Shown here: in pieces, positions 16,485 to 24,927 of the stretch
Position numbering within the stretch: the stretch's first letter is position 1
Layout: each line of letters opens with the position of its first letter
Assembly (NCBI GenBank): GCA_947303785.1
Contig: CAMYZH010000006.1
Coordinates: 1-49,719, forward strand
Direction of reading: 5' to 3'
Origin: an uncultured Clostridium sp.
Lineage (GTDB): Bacteria > Bacillota > Clostridia > TANB77 > CAG-508
Length of the DNA: 49,719 nt
Program-made: the position numbers and the translations under genes
The notes under the pieces: generated by a model
Told to the model about the DNA's origin: nothing
Databases searched by the model: none
The model's input: only the letters and a program-made list of their open reading frames with translations

Positions 16485-18077
16485 ATGAATAAAAAGAAGA
16501 TTGTTTTAATTGTAGCAATTATATTAATTATAGTTGGTATTTTGTGTTTGATTTTTTTAACTAAAAAAGATGCCAAGGATCGAGATTATGAATTATTAGT
16601 TGTAAAAGATACTATTTACTATCCTTTAGAGGTTCAAGGAAAATGTGGAGTAATTAAAAAAGATGGAACAATAATAATTGAACCTGAATATGATGAGGTT
16701 CAAATTCCAAATGCCGAAAAGGCAATATTCATTGTAAAATCTGAAGAACAATATAAAGTGTTTGATGATAAAAATACCCAATTATATGCCAATTTTGCAG
16801 AGGTAACAAGTATTTCAGGAACATCAAGTTATGGAGAAAAAGAATATAATACAACAGTTTTAAAATATAAAGAAAATGGGAAATATGGAATACTAGATTT
16901 TGATGGTAAAAAAATAACTGAAGCCAAATATGATGAAGTTTCTTCTTTGGTGGATAAAAATGGAGAAATCTTAGTAAAAGAAAACAATAAATATGGAGTA
17001 ATAAATGTAAAGGGAGTTCAATTAGTTAAATCAAACTATGATTACATAAGAGGTGATGGATATAGTAAAGGTTCATCATACAAAGATGCGGGTTATATAG
17101 TTGGAAATAAAGGAAAATCCGGATATTTATATGGCTACTTAGATAAAAATGAAAAAGAGCTTGTAAAAATTAATCAAGAAGTTCTATACAGAGTTACTGA
17201 AATTGATTCAGGTGATACATATTTGGTTTGCTCTGAAAATGGTAGATATGCTTTATATAAAGGAAATGAAAACCTTACTACATATAAATATATAAATATT
17301 TTCTATAATAATGGAACAGATACTTTCACAGTTCAGAAAAATAAGTCATATGGATTAATAAATTTAGATGGAAAAGTTATAATTCCAGAACAATATGATG
17401 AACTGTTAGTGGTTGGAATTTTTGTAAAAGCGAGCAAGAATGGTGTAGATTATACATTTGATTTGAATGGTAAAATAGTAGAAAATCTGGAGTTCGCTAG
17501 TCTGCAAAAAACATTGACAGATAAATTTTATATTTCAATTGATGATAATTATAAATATGGAGTAACAGATAAAAATAGAAAAGTTGTTATTGAAAATATT
17601 TATGATTATATAGAAGAAAATGGTGAAACTGGGTTGTTAGTCGCAACTCAAGGAAATAAAACAACGATTTATAGTGCAGGTATGAATGAAATAATATCTG
17701 TTAATGATGCTGAACTTAAAACAGTAGGAAATTATATTCAAGTTTCGACAAAAGATGACTTATACTTTTTAACAGTTGAGGGAAAAAAGGTGGATAACAA
17801 AACAGTTTTTCTTGATAATCAGTTGTTTACAAGTAAAAATGGGAAAAAGTGGGGCTTTGTCGATTTAAAAGACAGAATTATAATTCCATATGAATATGAT
17901 GAAGTAACTGAGATAGATGAATTTGGATTTGCAGGGATTAAGAAAAATGGTAAATGGGGAGTAATTAATAAAAATGGTGATATTATATTAGAGCCAACTT
18001 ATGAATCAGAAGATATAAACCCAGTTTTTATAGGAAAATATTGTTTAAAAAATGGTGTAGTTAGAGATTATATTTAA
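16485..18077 (+). CDS. Membrane-anchored WG repeat protein
   Basis: 530 residues. An N-terminal membrane anchor (KKIVLIVAIILIIVGILCLIF) is followed by a series of WG/KYG repeats of about 45-65 residues, each with the pattern 'kYGvin.dGk.ii...Yd.v': for example KCGVIKKDGTIIIEPEYDEV, KYGILDFDGKKITEAKYDEV, SYGLINLDGKVIIPEQYDEL and KWGFVDLKDRIIIPYEYDEV. WG repeats form beta-propeller-like or beta-solenoid structures; function is unknown, probably surface display or protein binding. The RBS is weak (GAAGTAG). A hairpin follows the stop. Confidence 0.85.
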   Translation: MNKKKIVLIVAIILIIVGILCLIFLTKKDAKDRDYELLVVKDTIYYPLEVQGKCGVIKKDGTIIIEPEYDEVQIPNAEKAIFIVKSEEQYKVFDDKNTQLYANFAEVTSISGTSSYGEKEYNTTVLKYKENGKYGILDFDGKKITEAKYDEVSSLVDKNGEILVKENNKYGVINVKGVQLVKSNYDYIRGDGYSKGSSYKDAGYIVGNKGKSGYLYGYLDKNEKELVKINQEVLYRVTEIDSGDTYLVCSENGRYALYKGNENLTTYKYINIFYNNGTDTFTVQKNKSYGLINLDGKVIIPEQYDELLVVGIFVKASKNGVDYTFDLNGKIVENLEFASLQKTLTDKFYISIDDNYKYGVTDKNRKVVIENIYDYIEENGETGLLVATQGNKTTIYSAGMNEIISVNDAELKTVGNYIQVSTKDDLYFLTVEGKKVDNKTVFLDNQLFTSKNGKKWGFVDLKDRIIIPYEYDEVTEIDEFGFAGIKKNGKWGVINKNGDIILEPTYESEDINPVFIGKYCLKNGVVRDYI

Positions 18078-18083
18078 ATGTTG

Positions 18084-18104
18084 TGAGCGATCAAAGATCG
18101 CTCA
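18084..18104 (+). terminator. Hairpin after the WG repeat gene
   Basis: A perfect 9-bp stem (TGAGCGATC at 18084-18092, GATCGCTCA at 18096-18104) with a 3-base loop. The T-tract is weak, so termination may be partial. Confidence 0.6.
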
Positions 18105-18157
18105 TAAATATTAGATTTTAAAATTTGATAAAAAGCTAGGAAAGAGATTAATTATTT

Positions 18158-19402
18158 ATGGATATAATTGTAATAGGTGGAGGACCTGCTGGTATGATGG
18201 CAGCTATTAGTAGTTCAAAAGCAGGAAATCAAGTGACATTAATTGAAAAAAATAATATACTTGGAAAGAAAATTTTAATAACAGGTAAGGGAAGATGCAA
18301 TATTACAAATGCAATTGATATTAAAGAATTTATTAACAATGTTCCTGGGAATGGAAAATTTTTATATAGTGCATTTGATAATTTTACAAATATTGATATA
18401 TTAGAACTTTTGAAAAAAGAGGGAGTAGAAGTTAAGAAAGAGAGAGGAAATAGATATTTTCCTGTTAGTGATAAAGCAGAGGATGTGAGAGTAGCACTTG
18501 AAAGGCAAGTAAAAAAATCTAGAGTGCAAATTAAACTTGATTGCAAGGCAGATAAAATTGAACTTGATTCAGAAGGGAAAGTTAATGCTGTTATTGTAGA
18601 TGGAAAAAGATTTAAGGCAGATAAAGTTATACTTGCTACAGGTGGAAAAAGCTATCCTTTAACAGGTTCTACAGGAGATGGATATATTATGGCCCAAAAC
18701 TTGGGGCATACAATCACTGACATAAAAGGATCTTTAGTTCCTTTAATTTCAAAAAATGGTACTTGCAAAAAGCTTCAAGGTTTAAGCCTTAGAAATGTTG
18801 CGGTTGAAATTGCTGATATAGAGGCAAATAAAAAAATATATGATGATTTTGGAGAAATGTTATTTACTCATTTTGGAGTAAGTGGTCCAACCATTTTAAG
18901 TAGTTCTGCACATTTACTTAGATATAAAAACATAGAAGAAAAAATGAATTCAAATAAAATCGTTTTGAAAATTGATTTGAAGCCAGCACTAACTTCTAAA
19001 CAACTTGATTCTAGAATTTTACGCGATTTTGAAGAAATGAAAAACAAGCAATTTAAAAATTCTTTGGATAAATTATTACCTAAAAAGATAATTGAGGTAA
19101 TTATTGAAAAATCTGGAATAAATAAAGAAAAACCAGTAAATGAAATAACAAAGCAGGAAAGACAAAAATTAGTTGAAATAATAAAGTGTTTTGAAATTAA
19201 TATTAATGGTTTTAGGCCTGTTGAAGAAGCTATTGTTACAGCTGGTGGAATTAATATAAAGGAGATTAATCCTAAGACCATGGAATCTAAAATTGTAAAA
19301 GGCTTGTATTTTGCTGGAGAAATAATTGATGTTGATGCATATACTGGTGGATTTAATCTGCAAATTGCTTATTCAACAGGGTATACTGCTGGTATGAATT
19401 AG
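18158..19402 (+). CDS. BaiN/YhiN-type FAD-dependent oxidoreductase (HI0933 family)
   Basis: 414-residue flavoprotein. The N-terminal dinucleotide-binding motif is VIGGGPAGMMAAISSSKAG; then KKILITGKGRCNITN, LATGGKSYPLTGSTGDGY, FTHFGVSGPTIL, and the C-terminal FAD motif GLYFAGEIIDVDAYTGGFNL. These define the HI0933/YhiN family, to which the bile-acid gene BaiN was assigned; physiological substrate is unknown in most members. It is followed at 12 bases by yigZ. RBS AGGAAAGAG. Confidence 0.9.
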   Translation: MDIIVIGGGPAGMMAAISSSKAGNQVTLIEKNNILGKKILITGKGRCNITNAIDIKEFINNVPGNGKFLYSAFDNFTNIDILELLKKEGVEVKKERGNRYFPVSDKAEDVRVALERQVKKSRVQIKLDCKADKIELDSEGKVNAVIVDGKRFKADKVILATGGKSYPLTGSTGDGYIMAQNLGHTITDIKGSLVPLISKNGTCKKLQGLSLRNVAVEIADIEANKKIYDDFGEMLFTHFGVSGPTILSSSAHLLRYKNIEEKMNSNKIVLKIDLKPALTSKQLDSRILRDFEEMKNKQFKNSLDKLLPKKIIEVIIEKSGINKEKPVNEITKQERQKLVEIIKCFEININGFRPVEEAIVTAGGINIKEINPKTMESKIVKGLYFAGEIIDVDAYTGGFNLQIAYSTGYTAGMN

Positions 19403-19414
19403 AAGGGGAGGAAA

Positions 19415-20032
19415 ATGTTTAATACAATTGTTAATGAACTGGTTGCAGAATTAACTGAAAAGAAATCGAAATTTATATGCCATGCATGTCATGTAGAAAG
19501 TGTTGAAGAAGCAGAAAAGTATATAAATGAGATAAAGAAAAAATATCACGATGCACGTCATAATTGTTATGCATATTCAATAGGAAATGAAGTAAAAAGG
19601 TCAAGTGATGATGGGGAACCGTCCGGAACGGCAGGACTTCCTATGATGAATATTTTAAATGGAAAAGAAATATCAAATATTGCTGTTGTTGTTACTAGGT
19701 ATTTTGGTGGAGTTTTACTTGGAACGGGTGGATTAGTAAGAGCTTATTCTGATACAGTTGGAAAAGTTTTAGATAGTGCCAAATTTGTAAAACAGGACTT
19801 AGGTTTAAGAGCAGAATTTATCGCGGAATATAAAGATATAGAAGAAATTAAATACAATTTAAAAAATCGAAATATTAAAATTATAGATTCAAAGTATGAT
19901 GAAAAAATATTAATTATTATAGAAGGAAAAAATGAAGATATAGAAAAAATTTCGTCAGGAAAAATTTCTGAAAGAGTTCAAATTAGTGGTTTTAAAATTC
20001 TGATGTCGAAATATGTCGAGATTGATCAATGA
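19415..20032 (+). CDS. yigZ: YigZ/IMPACT family protein
   Basis: 205 residues. The UPF0029 N-terminal domain carries KKSKFICHACHVESVEEAEK and HDARHNCYAYSIG, followed by SDDGEPSGTAGLPMMNIL and TRYFGGVLLGTGGLVRAYSD, the core signature of the family. The C-terminal DUF1949 part is present. Members are related to eukaryotic IMPACT; the bacterial role is not established. The 3' end contains two TGTCGA(A/G) boxes ten bases apart that may be used by Spo0A. A GNRA-loop hairpin follows the stop. Confidence 0.92.
   Translation: MFNTIVNELVAELTEKKSKFICHACHVESVEEAEKYINEIKKKYHDARHNCYAYSIGNEVKRSSDDGEPSGTAGLPMMNILNGKEISNIAVVVTRYFGGVLLGTGGLVRAYSDTVGKVLDSAKFVKQDLGLRAEFIAEYKDIEEIKYNLKNRNIKIIDSKYDEKILIIIEGKNEDIEKISSGKISERVQISGFKILMSKYVEIDQ
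20004..20020 (+). promoter_or_regulatory. Two Spo0A-box-like sites upstream of spo0A
   Basis: TGTCGAA (20004-20010) and TGTCGAG (20014-20020) are direct repeats with a 10-base period. TGTCGAA is the core of the known 0A box. They lie in the last codons of yigZ, about 170 bases upstream of spo0A, so autoregulation is possible but coding constraint could also explain them. Confidence 0.4.
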
Positions 20033-20044
20033 AAAAAGGTGATG

Positions 20045-20075
20045 GGAGTATTGAAAAATGCTCCTATTAATTTTA
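20045..20075 (+). terminator. Hairpin with GAAA loop after yigZ
   Basis: GGAGTATT (20045-20052) pairs with AATGCTCC (20057-20064), one G-T pair, closed by GAAA. The following TATTAATTTTA is a poor U-tract. Confidence 0.6.
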
Positions 20076-20189
20076 TAATACGAATTGTTAAATTTTTACA
20101 ATTATTGCATTTTAGATTAGAATATTAGGCAAAACTTAAGAAAAAATTGTAAATTACAAAAGATTTTTAAGATAAGAAAGGAGAAAGAT

Positions 20190-21005
20190 GTGAAAGAGAA
20201 TATTAAAGTTCTAATTGCAGATGACAATATGGATTTTGTTACAACTTTACAAAAATACTTTGATCAAAAAGATAATATGGAGGTAATTGGTATTGCTAAA
20301 GATGGTGATGAGGCTTTTGATAAAATAGTACAATTAAAGCCAGATGTTGCATTATTAGATGTTATTATGCCACATTTGGATGGAATTGGAGTTTTAGAAA
20401 GACTAAATAGTACAAGATTAGAAAAAAGGCCATATTGTGTAATGGTCTCTGCAGTTGGACAAGACAAAATTACAGCTCAAGCAATTTCTTTAGGAGCACA
20501 ATATTATGTAGTAAAACCTTTCGATATTGAAGTATTAATTAAAAGAATTGAAGGAATAAATAATGATCAGATACCTGAAATAAATACAAATTATACAATA
20601 AAAGAACCAAAAGCAACATATATAGAAATACCAAGAACTCAGAAGACAGAGGAAAATTTAGAAGCCTTAGTTACAAATATTATTCATGAGGTTGGAGTTC
20701 CTGCACACATAAAGGGTTACCAATATTTGAGAGAAGCAATAATGATGGTGGTAGACAATATAGAAATAATAAATCAAATTACAAAACAACTATATCCTGA
20801 AATTGCGCACAAATATAAGACGACATCAAGCAGAGTTGAAAGAGCAATTAGGCATGCAATAGAAGTTGCATGGAGTAGAGGAAGACTTGAAACAACAGAA
20901 AATATTTTTGGTTATACTGTTGATAGTACTAAGGGAAAGCCTACAAATTCAGAATTTATTGCAATGATTGCAGATAAGCTTAGGTTAGAATTAAAAAGTG
21001 CTTAA
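20190..21005 (+). CDS. spo0A: Sporulation transcription factor Spo0A
   Basis: Master regulator of sporulation. 271 residues, GTG start at 20190 with AAAGGAGA at 20178-20184. The receiver domain has the acidic pair DDN near the N-terminus, phosphoacceptor D57 in LLDVIMPH, and the conserved VKPFD lysine. The C-terminal effector domain keeps [20 protein letters not shown] and the DNA-recognition region [19 protein letters not shown]. Upstream are two 0A-box-like sites; I found no clear SigH promoter. A very strong terminator follows. spoIVB, the usual upstream neighbour, is replaced by yigZ. Confidence 0.97.
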   Translation: MKENIKVLIADDNMDFVTTLQKYFDQKDNMEVIGIAKDGDEAFDKIVQLKPDVALLDVIMPHLDGIGVLERLNSTRLEKRPYCVMVSAVGQDKITAQAISLGAQYYVVKPFDIEVLIKRIEGINNDQIPEINTNYTIKEPKATYIEIPRTQKTEENLEALVTNIIHEVGVPAHIKGYQYLREAIMMVVDNIEIINQITKQLYPEIAHKYKTTSSRVERAIRHAIEVAWSRGRLETTENIFGYTVDSTKGKPTNSEFIAMIADKLRLELKSA

Positions 21006-21006
21006 T

Positions 21007-21060
21007 AAAAAAACGTTTTTAATATTGATTTTATAAATATCAATGTTAAAGACGTTTTTT
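21007..21060 (+). terminator. Very strong terminator after spo0A
   Basis: A 22-bp stem with three G-T pairs begins with AAAAAACG and ends in CGTTTTTT, with a short A/T loop. The symmetric A and T runs suit both directions. Confidence 0.9.
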
Positions 21061-21062
21061 AT

Positions 21063-21182
21063 GTATGTAAAGGTTGACCGCCTAGAGGGGGGATAGGTAT
21101 TTTGAGAATAATCTTTGCTACCTTACATTTAATTAATTCTCAAAATACCTATCCCCCCTCTAGGCGGTCAACCTTTACATAC
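21063..21182. repeat. 47-bp perfect inverted repeat (large palindrome)
   Basis: The left arm 21063-21109 and the right arm 21136-21182 are exact reverse complements over 47 bases, separated by a 26-base AT-rich spacer. The arms include a run of six G and a GC-rich core (GGTTGACCGCCTAGAGGGGG) unlike the AT-rich surroundings. It starts three bases after the spo0A terminator and ends about 100 bases before the next gene. No ORF lies inside. It could be a miniature mobile element, a protein-binding site, a non-coding RNA, or an invertible or assembly-related structure. Confidence 0.9.
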
Positions 21183-21282
21183 TGAACTGTAACTTTATTA
21201 TGGAAAACACTTTAAATGTATTGAAATATGGCTGATTTAATGATAATATACTAATTGCTATTTAATAAAAAAGGAGAAGAAA

Positions 21283-22539
21283 ATGTACGAAATATTTGGA
21301 ATAAGCAAAGAAGTAGAAAAAATTGCAAATGAAAGTGAAGAAGATTTAAAAGAAATATTTTCTGAAATTGATAGTCAATGCTTAAAATCTAGTATGAAAG
21401 TATTAAAAGCATTTCAAGATAATGGAGTTTCAACTAGTGATTTTAATGAAATTACAGGCTATGGTTATTATGATGGAGGAAGAGAAAAGTTAGAGAAAAT
21501 ATATGCACAAGTATTTGAAACAGAAGATGCATTAGTTAGACCTCAAATTATGTCAGGGACACATGCACTATATTTAGCATTATCAGGACTTTTAAAATAT
21601 GGGGATACAATGCTTAGTATTTCAGGAGAACCTTATGACACAATAAGAGGTGTAATTGGAACATCAGGAAATAGTGAAAACTCACTAATAAAAAATGGAA
21701 TTAAATATGAAGAAATTGATTTGATTGACAGTGATTTTGATTATGAAAAAATTGCCCAAAGAGTAAGAGAAGGTGGAATTAAGTTAATAGAAATTCAACG
21801 TTCAAGAGGATATGCAAATAGAAAAAGTTTAACAATTGAAAAAATTGAAAAAGCAATAAAAACAGTAAAAGATATAGATAAAAATATCATAATTTTAGTT
21901 GATAATTGCTATGGTGAATTTGTAGAAGAAAAAGAACCAACACAAGTTGGAGCAGACATTTGCGTTAGTTCACTGATGAAAAACTTAGGAGCTGGAATTG
22001 CTACAAGTGGTGGATATATAGTAGGAAAAGCTAAATTTATAGAAAGCATTTCTGAAAGATTAAATTTTCCAACTATTGGAAAGAGTTTGGGGGCAAATTT
22101 TAATGTATTACTTACATATTATAAAGGACTATTTTTTGCACCAGAAGTTGTTGCATCAGCTTTAAAATCAATGATTTTTGCAAGTCGAGTTTTAGAAAAA
22201 GTAGGATATAAGGTAAGCCCTACATATAATGAAAAAAGAACAGATATAGTTCAAACAATAGAGCTTGGAGATGAAAAAAAGTTAGTTGAATTTTGCCAAA
22301 ATATCCAAAAAGGCTCTCCTGTTGAGTCATTTGTTGTTCCTATTCCAAGTGAAATGCCAGGATACCCACATGAGGAGATAATGGCTGGTGGAAGCTTTAC
22401 TCCAGGTTCAACAATTGAATTTAGTTGTGATGGACCACTTTGCAAGCCATATACAGCATATATGCAAGGTGGATTAACATATGAATATGGAAAATTAGAT
22501 ATACTTATTGCGGTAAATGGATTATTAAATAAAATTTAG
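21283..22539 (+). CDS. Methionine gamma-lyase family PLP enzyme (YnbB-like)
   Basis: 418-residue pyridoxal-phosphate enzyme of the family once called aluminium resistance protein. It has GYGYYDGGREKLEKIYAQVF near the N-terminus, then PQIMSGTHALYLALSGLL and SGEPYDTIRGVIG. The PLP region reads LVDNCYGEF then SLMKNLGAGIATSGGYIVG, where the lysine of MKN is the probable Schiff base. The C-terminus has GGSFTPGSTIEFSCDGP. The substrate in vivo is not certain. RBS AAAAGGAGAAG; preceded by the 47-bp palindrome. Confidence 0.9.
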   Translation: MYEIFGISKEVEKIANESEEDLKEIFSEIDSQCLKSSMKVLKAFQDNGVSTSDFNEITGYGYYDGGREKLEKIYAQVFETEDALVRPQIMSGTHALYLALSGLLKYGDTMLSISGEPYDTIRGVIGTSGNSENSLIKNGIKYEEIDLIDSDFDYEKIAQRVREGGIKLIEIQRSRGYANRKSLTIEKIEKAIKTVKDIDKNIIILVDNCYGEFVEEKEPTQVGADICVSSLMKNLGAGIATSGGYIVGKAKFIESISERLNFPTIGKSLGANFNVLLTYYKGLFFAPEVVASALKSMIFASRVLEKVGYKVSPTYNEKRTDIVQTIELGDEKKLVEFCQNIQKGSPVESFVVPIPSEMPGYPHEEIMAGGSFTPGSTIEFSCDGPLCKPYTAYMQGGLTYEYGKLDILIAVNGLLNKI

Positions 22540-22667
22540 GAAGTAGCTATATTAAAACAAATTATTAAATATGTGTTAATTCTTTGTATTATTTTAGTTA
22601 TATTAGTTGATAGAAAAAATCTTATTTGATATCATTAAATAGATATGAATTAGGAGAGTTATTTATT

Positions 22668-24086
22668 GTGAAAAAAATATATTTACGAATTATATTAATT
22701 TTAGTTGTATTTTTTATCTTTTCTTGTACAGGTAGAGCACTGGCTATGACTATTGTTTTAGATCCTGGACATGGAGGAAAAGATAGTGGTGCAATATACA
22801 AAAACATTTATGAAAGAGACATTACATTAAAAACAACAAAATATTTAAGAGATTATTTAAATGAATATGATGTTAAAGTTATATTAACACATGAGGGATT
22901 AGCTTCTGATGTTGATTTTACGATTTACGATAGGGCAATGGTTGCAAGAAATAATAATGCAGATTTATTAGTTTGTCTTCATTATAATAGTGGGAATGCA
23001 AGTGGTGCTGAGATGTGGGTTACAGCAAATAAGACATTACCAAAATATAATAAAGAAATGACTGAGCTTGGAAACAAAATATTGGCAAACCTTGGACAAT
23101 TAGGAATAGCAAACAGAGGAGTAAAAACAAAATTAATTCCAACTGATTATACAGACATATATACAGATGGATCAAGAGCTGATTATTATGGAATTATCAG
23201 ATATGCTATGAGAGGAACGATGATTGATAGTGGAGTTAGGAAACCGGCTGGAGCAGTAGATGCAAATATTCAAAATGGAGAAGGAATTCCAGCCATTCTT
23301 GTTGAACATTGCTATTTACAAGCAGATTATGGATTTATCGATTCAGATGAAGATTTAAGAAAAATTGCAGAAGCTGATGGCAGGGCTATTGTTGAATATT
23401 ATGGATTAAAAAAGAAAAGTGAAAAAATAGAAATCATTTCAGATGATGAAATAAAAGTACTTAAAGGTGATAAAAAACAAATCGTTACATCAGTTATGTT
23501 TTCAGGAAATAATTCAAAATTGATATATACAACTGATAATTCATCAATTGCAACAGTATCAAATGACGGAATTATTACTGCAACAGGAGAAGGAACCACT
23601 AATATTACAATTAAGCTTGATGGAACTGATATTACAAAAAAAGTAAATGTTACTGTAAATAGCTTAAATGATGATGAATATATAAAAATCAATAACTTAA
23701 AAGAACAAAATGGCTATTTATATAGAATTAATCCGAAGACTACAGCTTCAGAACTTGCTAAAAATTTTGAAGTTAGCGAAGGCTTGGAAGTTAAAATACT
23801 AGCAGATAATCTAGTTGGATCTGATACTAGGGTTAGTGTATCAAGAAAAGAAACAGGAGATGTTATCAAAGAATATACTGCTATTATTTTTGGAGATGTT
23901 AATGGTGATGGTCAAATAAAGGCATCTGACTATGTTTTGATTAAAAATCAAATTATGGATGACGGAAAATTAAAACCTAGTGAATTATTGGCAGCTGATG
24001 TAAAAGACGATAAAGCTATAAAAGCATCTGATTATGTATTTATTAAAAATTATATAATGAATGATGACAAAATTCGAATTGAATAG
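22668..24086 (+). CDS. Secreted N-acetylmuramoyl-L-alanine amidase with Big2-like and dockerin-like domains
   Basis: 472 residues, GTG start at 22668 nine bases after AGGAGAG. Signal peptide or lipoprotein-like N-terminus ([20 protein letters not shown]). The Amidase_3 catalytic domain (residues ~27-245) has the zinc ligands in [11 protein letters not shown] (H35), ERDITL (E) and CLHYNSG (H), and the catalytic glutamate in ILVEHCYL. Residues ~253-330 form a Big2/Ig-like domain ([20 protein letters not shown]). Residues ~408-472 carry two EF-hand-like dockerin repeats, [18 protein letters not shown] and [18 protein letters not shown]; in the second the usual N/D-G ligands are altered. It cleaves the amide between muramic acid and the stem peptide. 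It overlaps no gene; deoD follows 13 bases later. Confidence 0.88.
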   Translation: MKKIYLRIILILVVFFIFSCTGRALAMTIVLDPGHGGKDSGAIYKNIYERDITLKTTKYLRDYLNEYDVKVILTHEGLASDVDFTIYDRAMVARNNNADLLVCLHYNSGNASGAEMWVTANKTLPKYNKEMTELGNKILANLGQLGIANRGVKTKLIPTDYTDIYTDGSRADYYGIIRYAMRGTMIDSGVRKPAGAVDANIQNGEGIPAILVEHCYLQADYGFIDSDEDLRKIAEADGRAIVEYYGLKKKSEKIEIISDDEIKVLKGDKKQIVTSVMFSGNNSKLIYTTDNSSIATVSNDGIITATGEGTTNITIKLDGTDITKKVNVTVNSLNDDEYIKINNLKEQNGYLYRINPKTTASELAKNFEVSEGLEVKILADNLVGSDTRVSVSRKETGDVIKEYTAIIFGDVNGDGQIKASDYVLIKNQIMDDGKLKPSELLAADVKDDKAIKASDYVFIKNYIMNDDKIRIE

Positions 24087-24099
24087 GAGGATTAAAAAA

Positions 24100-24820
24100 A
24101 TGACTGTTCATAATGAAGCAAATTTCGGAGATATTGCTAAAACTGTTATTATGCCGGGGGATCCATTAAGAGCAAAATATATAGCAGAAAATTTTTTAGA
24201 TGATTGTAAATTAGTTAATTCAGTTAGAAATATTTTGGCATATACAGGTTTTTATAAAGGAAAGCAAGTTAGTATAATGGCTTCTGGAATGGGAATGCCA
24301 AGTATGGGAATTTATTGCTATGAACTTTATAAATTCTATGAAGTAGAATCAATTATTCGAATTGGGTCTTGTCGGAGTATATGTTGAAGATATTGATTTA
24401 TTAGATACGATTTTGGTAGATGGAAGTTATACAAGAGGTAATTTTTCAGAAAATTTTAATAATGAAAAAGTTGATTTTGTTAGAGCTGATAGCTTTTTGA
24501 ATTCTACAATTGAAAAAGTTGCAAATAGGGAAGATATAAATCTTAAAAAGACTAATATTGCTTGTACTGAGTGCTTTGACCCATATATAGAAGATGTATT
24601 CAAATTTATTGAAAAATTTCCAAAAGAATATAATATAGTTGGTGCTGAAATGGAATCATTTGCTTTGTTTTATACTGCAAATGTGTTGAAGAAAAAAGCA
24701 GCTTGCCTATTAACGGTTGTTGATTCTGTTATAAATAAAAAATCACTAACTTCAGAACAACGAGAAAAATCTCTTAATGATATGATTAAATTAGCGTTAG
24801 AGTCATCTTTAGTTATATAG
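24100..24820 (+). CDS. deoD: Purine-nucleoside phosphorylase DeoD, one gene in two frames, +1 shift at CGG
   Basis: Phosphorolysis of purine (deoxy)nucleosides in salvage. ATG 24100 follows AATAGGAGG. The first frame gives [20 protein letters not shown] and ends ESIIRIGSC; one codon later it hits a stop at 24385. The +1 frame resumes at GGA 24374 as [19 protein letters not shown] and runs to the stop at 24818, with [11 protein letters not shown] (ribose site), LLTVVDSV (catalytic Asp) and [12 protein letters not shown]. The span is 721 bases, exactly one more than 239 codons plus stop, which is the length of E. coli DeoD. The conserved GSCG motif fixes the junction to the codon CGG at 24373-24375. 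Skipping the C restores GSCG. Confidence 0.85.
24373..24375 (+). other. In-frame CGG at the +1 frameshift site, deoD
   Basis: Zero frame TCT-TGT-CGG-AGT; productive reading TCT-TGT-(C)-GGA-GTA, giving the conserved S-C-G-V. This is the best-located of the three sites, because the family motif spans it. Confidence 0.8.
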
Positions 24821-24851
24821 ATTAAGCTATAAATTATCATTTATTTTTATT

Positions 24852-24897
24852 AAATTTACATAAAGTATTGAAAAAATAATCCAATGCGTGTTATAAT
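24852..24897 (+). promoter_or_regulatory. Promoter with 27-base shared upstream block, first paralogue
   Basis: TTGAAA (24868-24873), 18 bases, TATAAT (24892-24897). Bases 24852-24878, starting AAATTTACATAAAG, are identical to 26176-26202 in front of the paralogous gene. Confidence 0.7.
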
Positions 24898-24927
24898 GTA
24901 TTGGATTTTTTTGTTTGGAGGATGTAT

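Noticed and set aside
21063..21182. The 47-bp inverted repeat as the spo0A terminator
   Set aside because: A complete terminator with U-tract already lies at 21007-21060, and the palindrome has no T-run and an unusually long stem.
24061..24099. Upstream extension of the deoD reading frame to ATG 24061
   Set aside because: It overlaps the amidase gene end; ATG 24100 has the strong ribosome site and starts the family homology.
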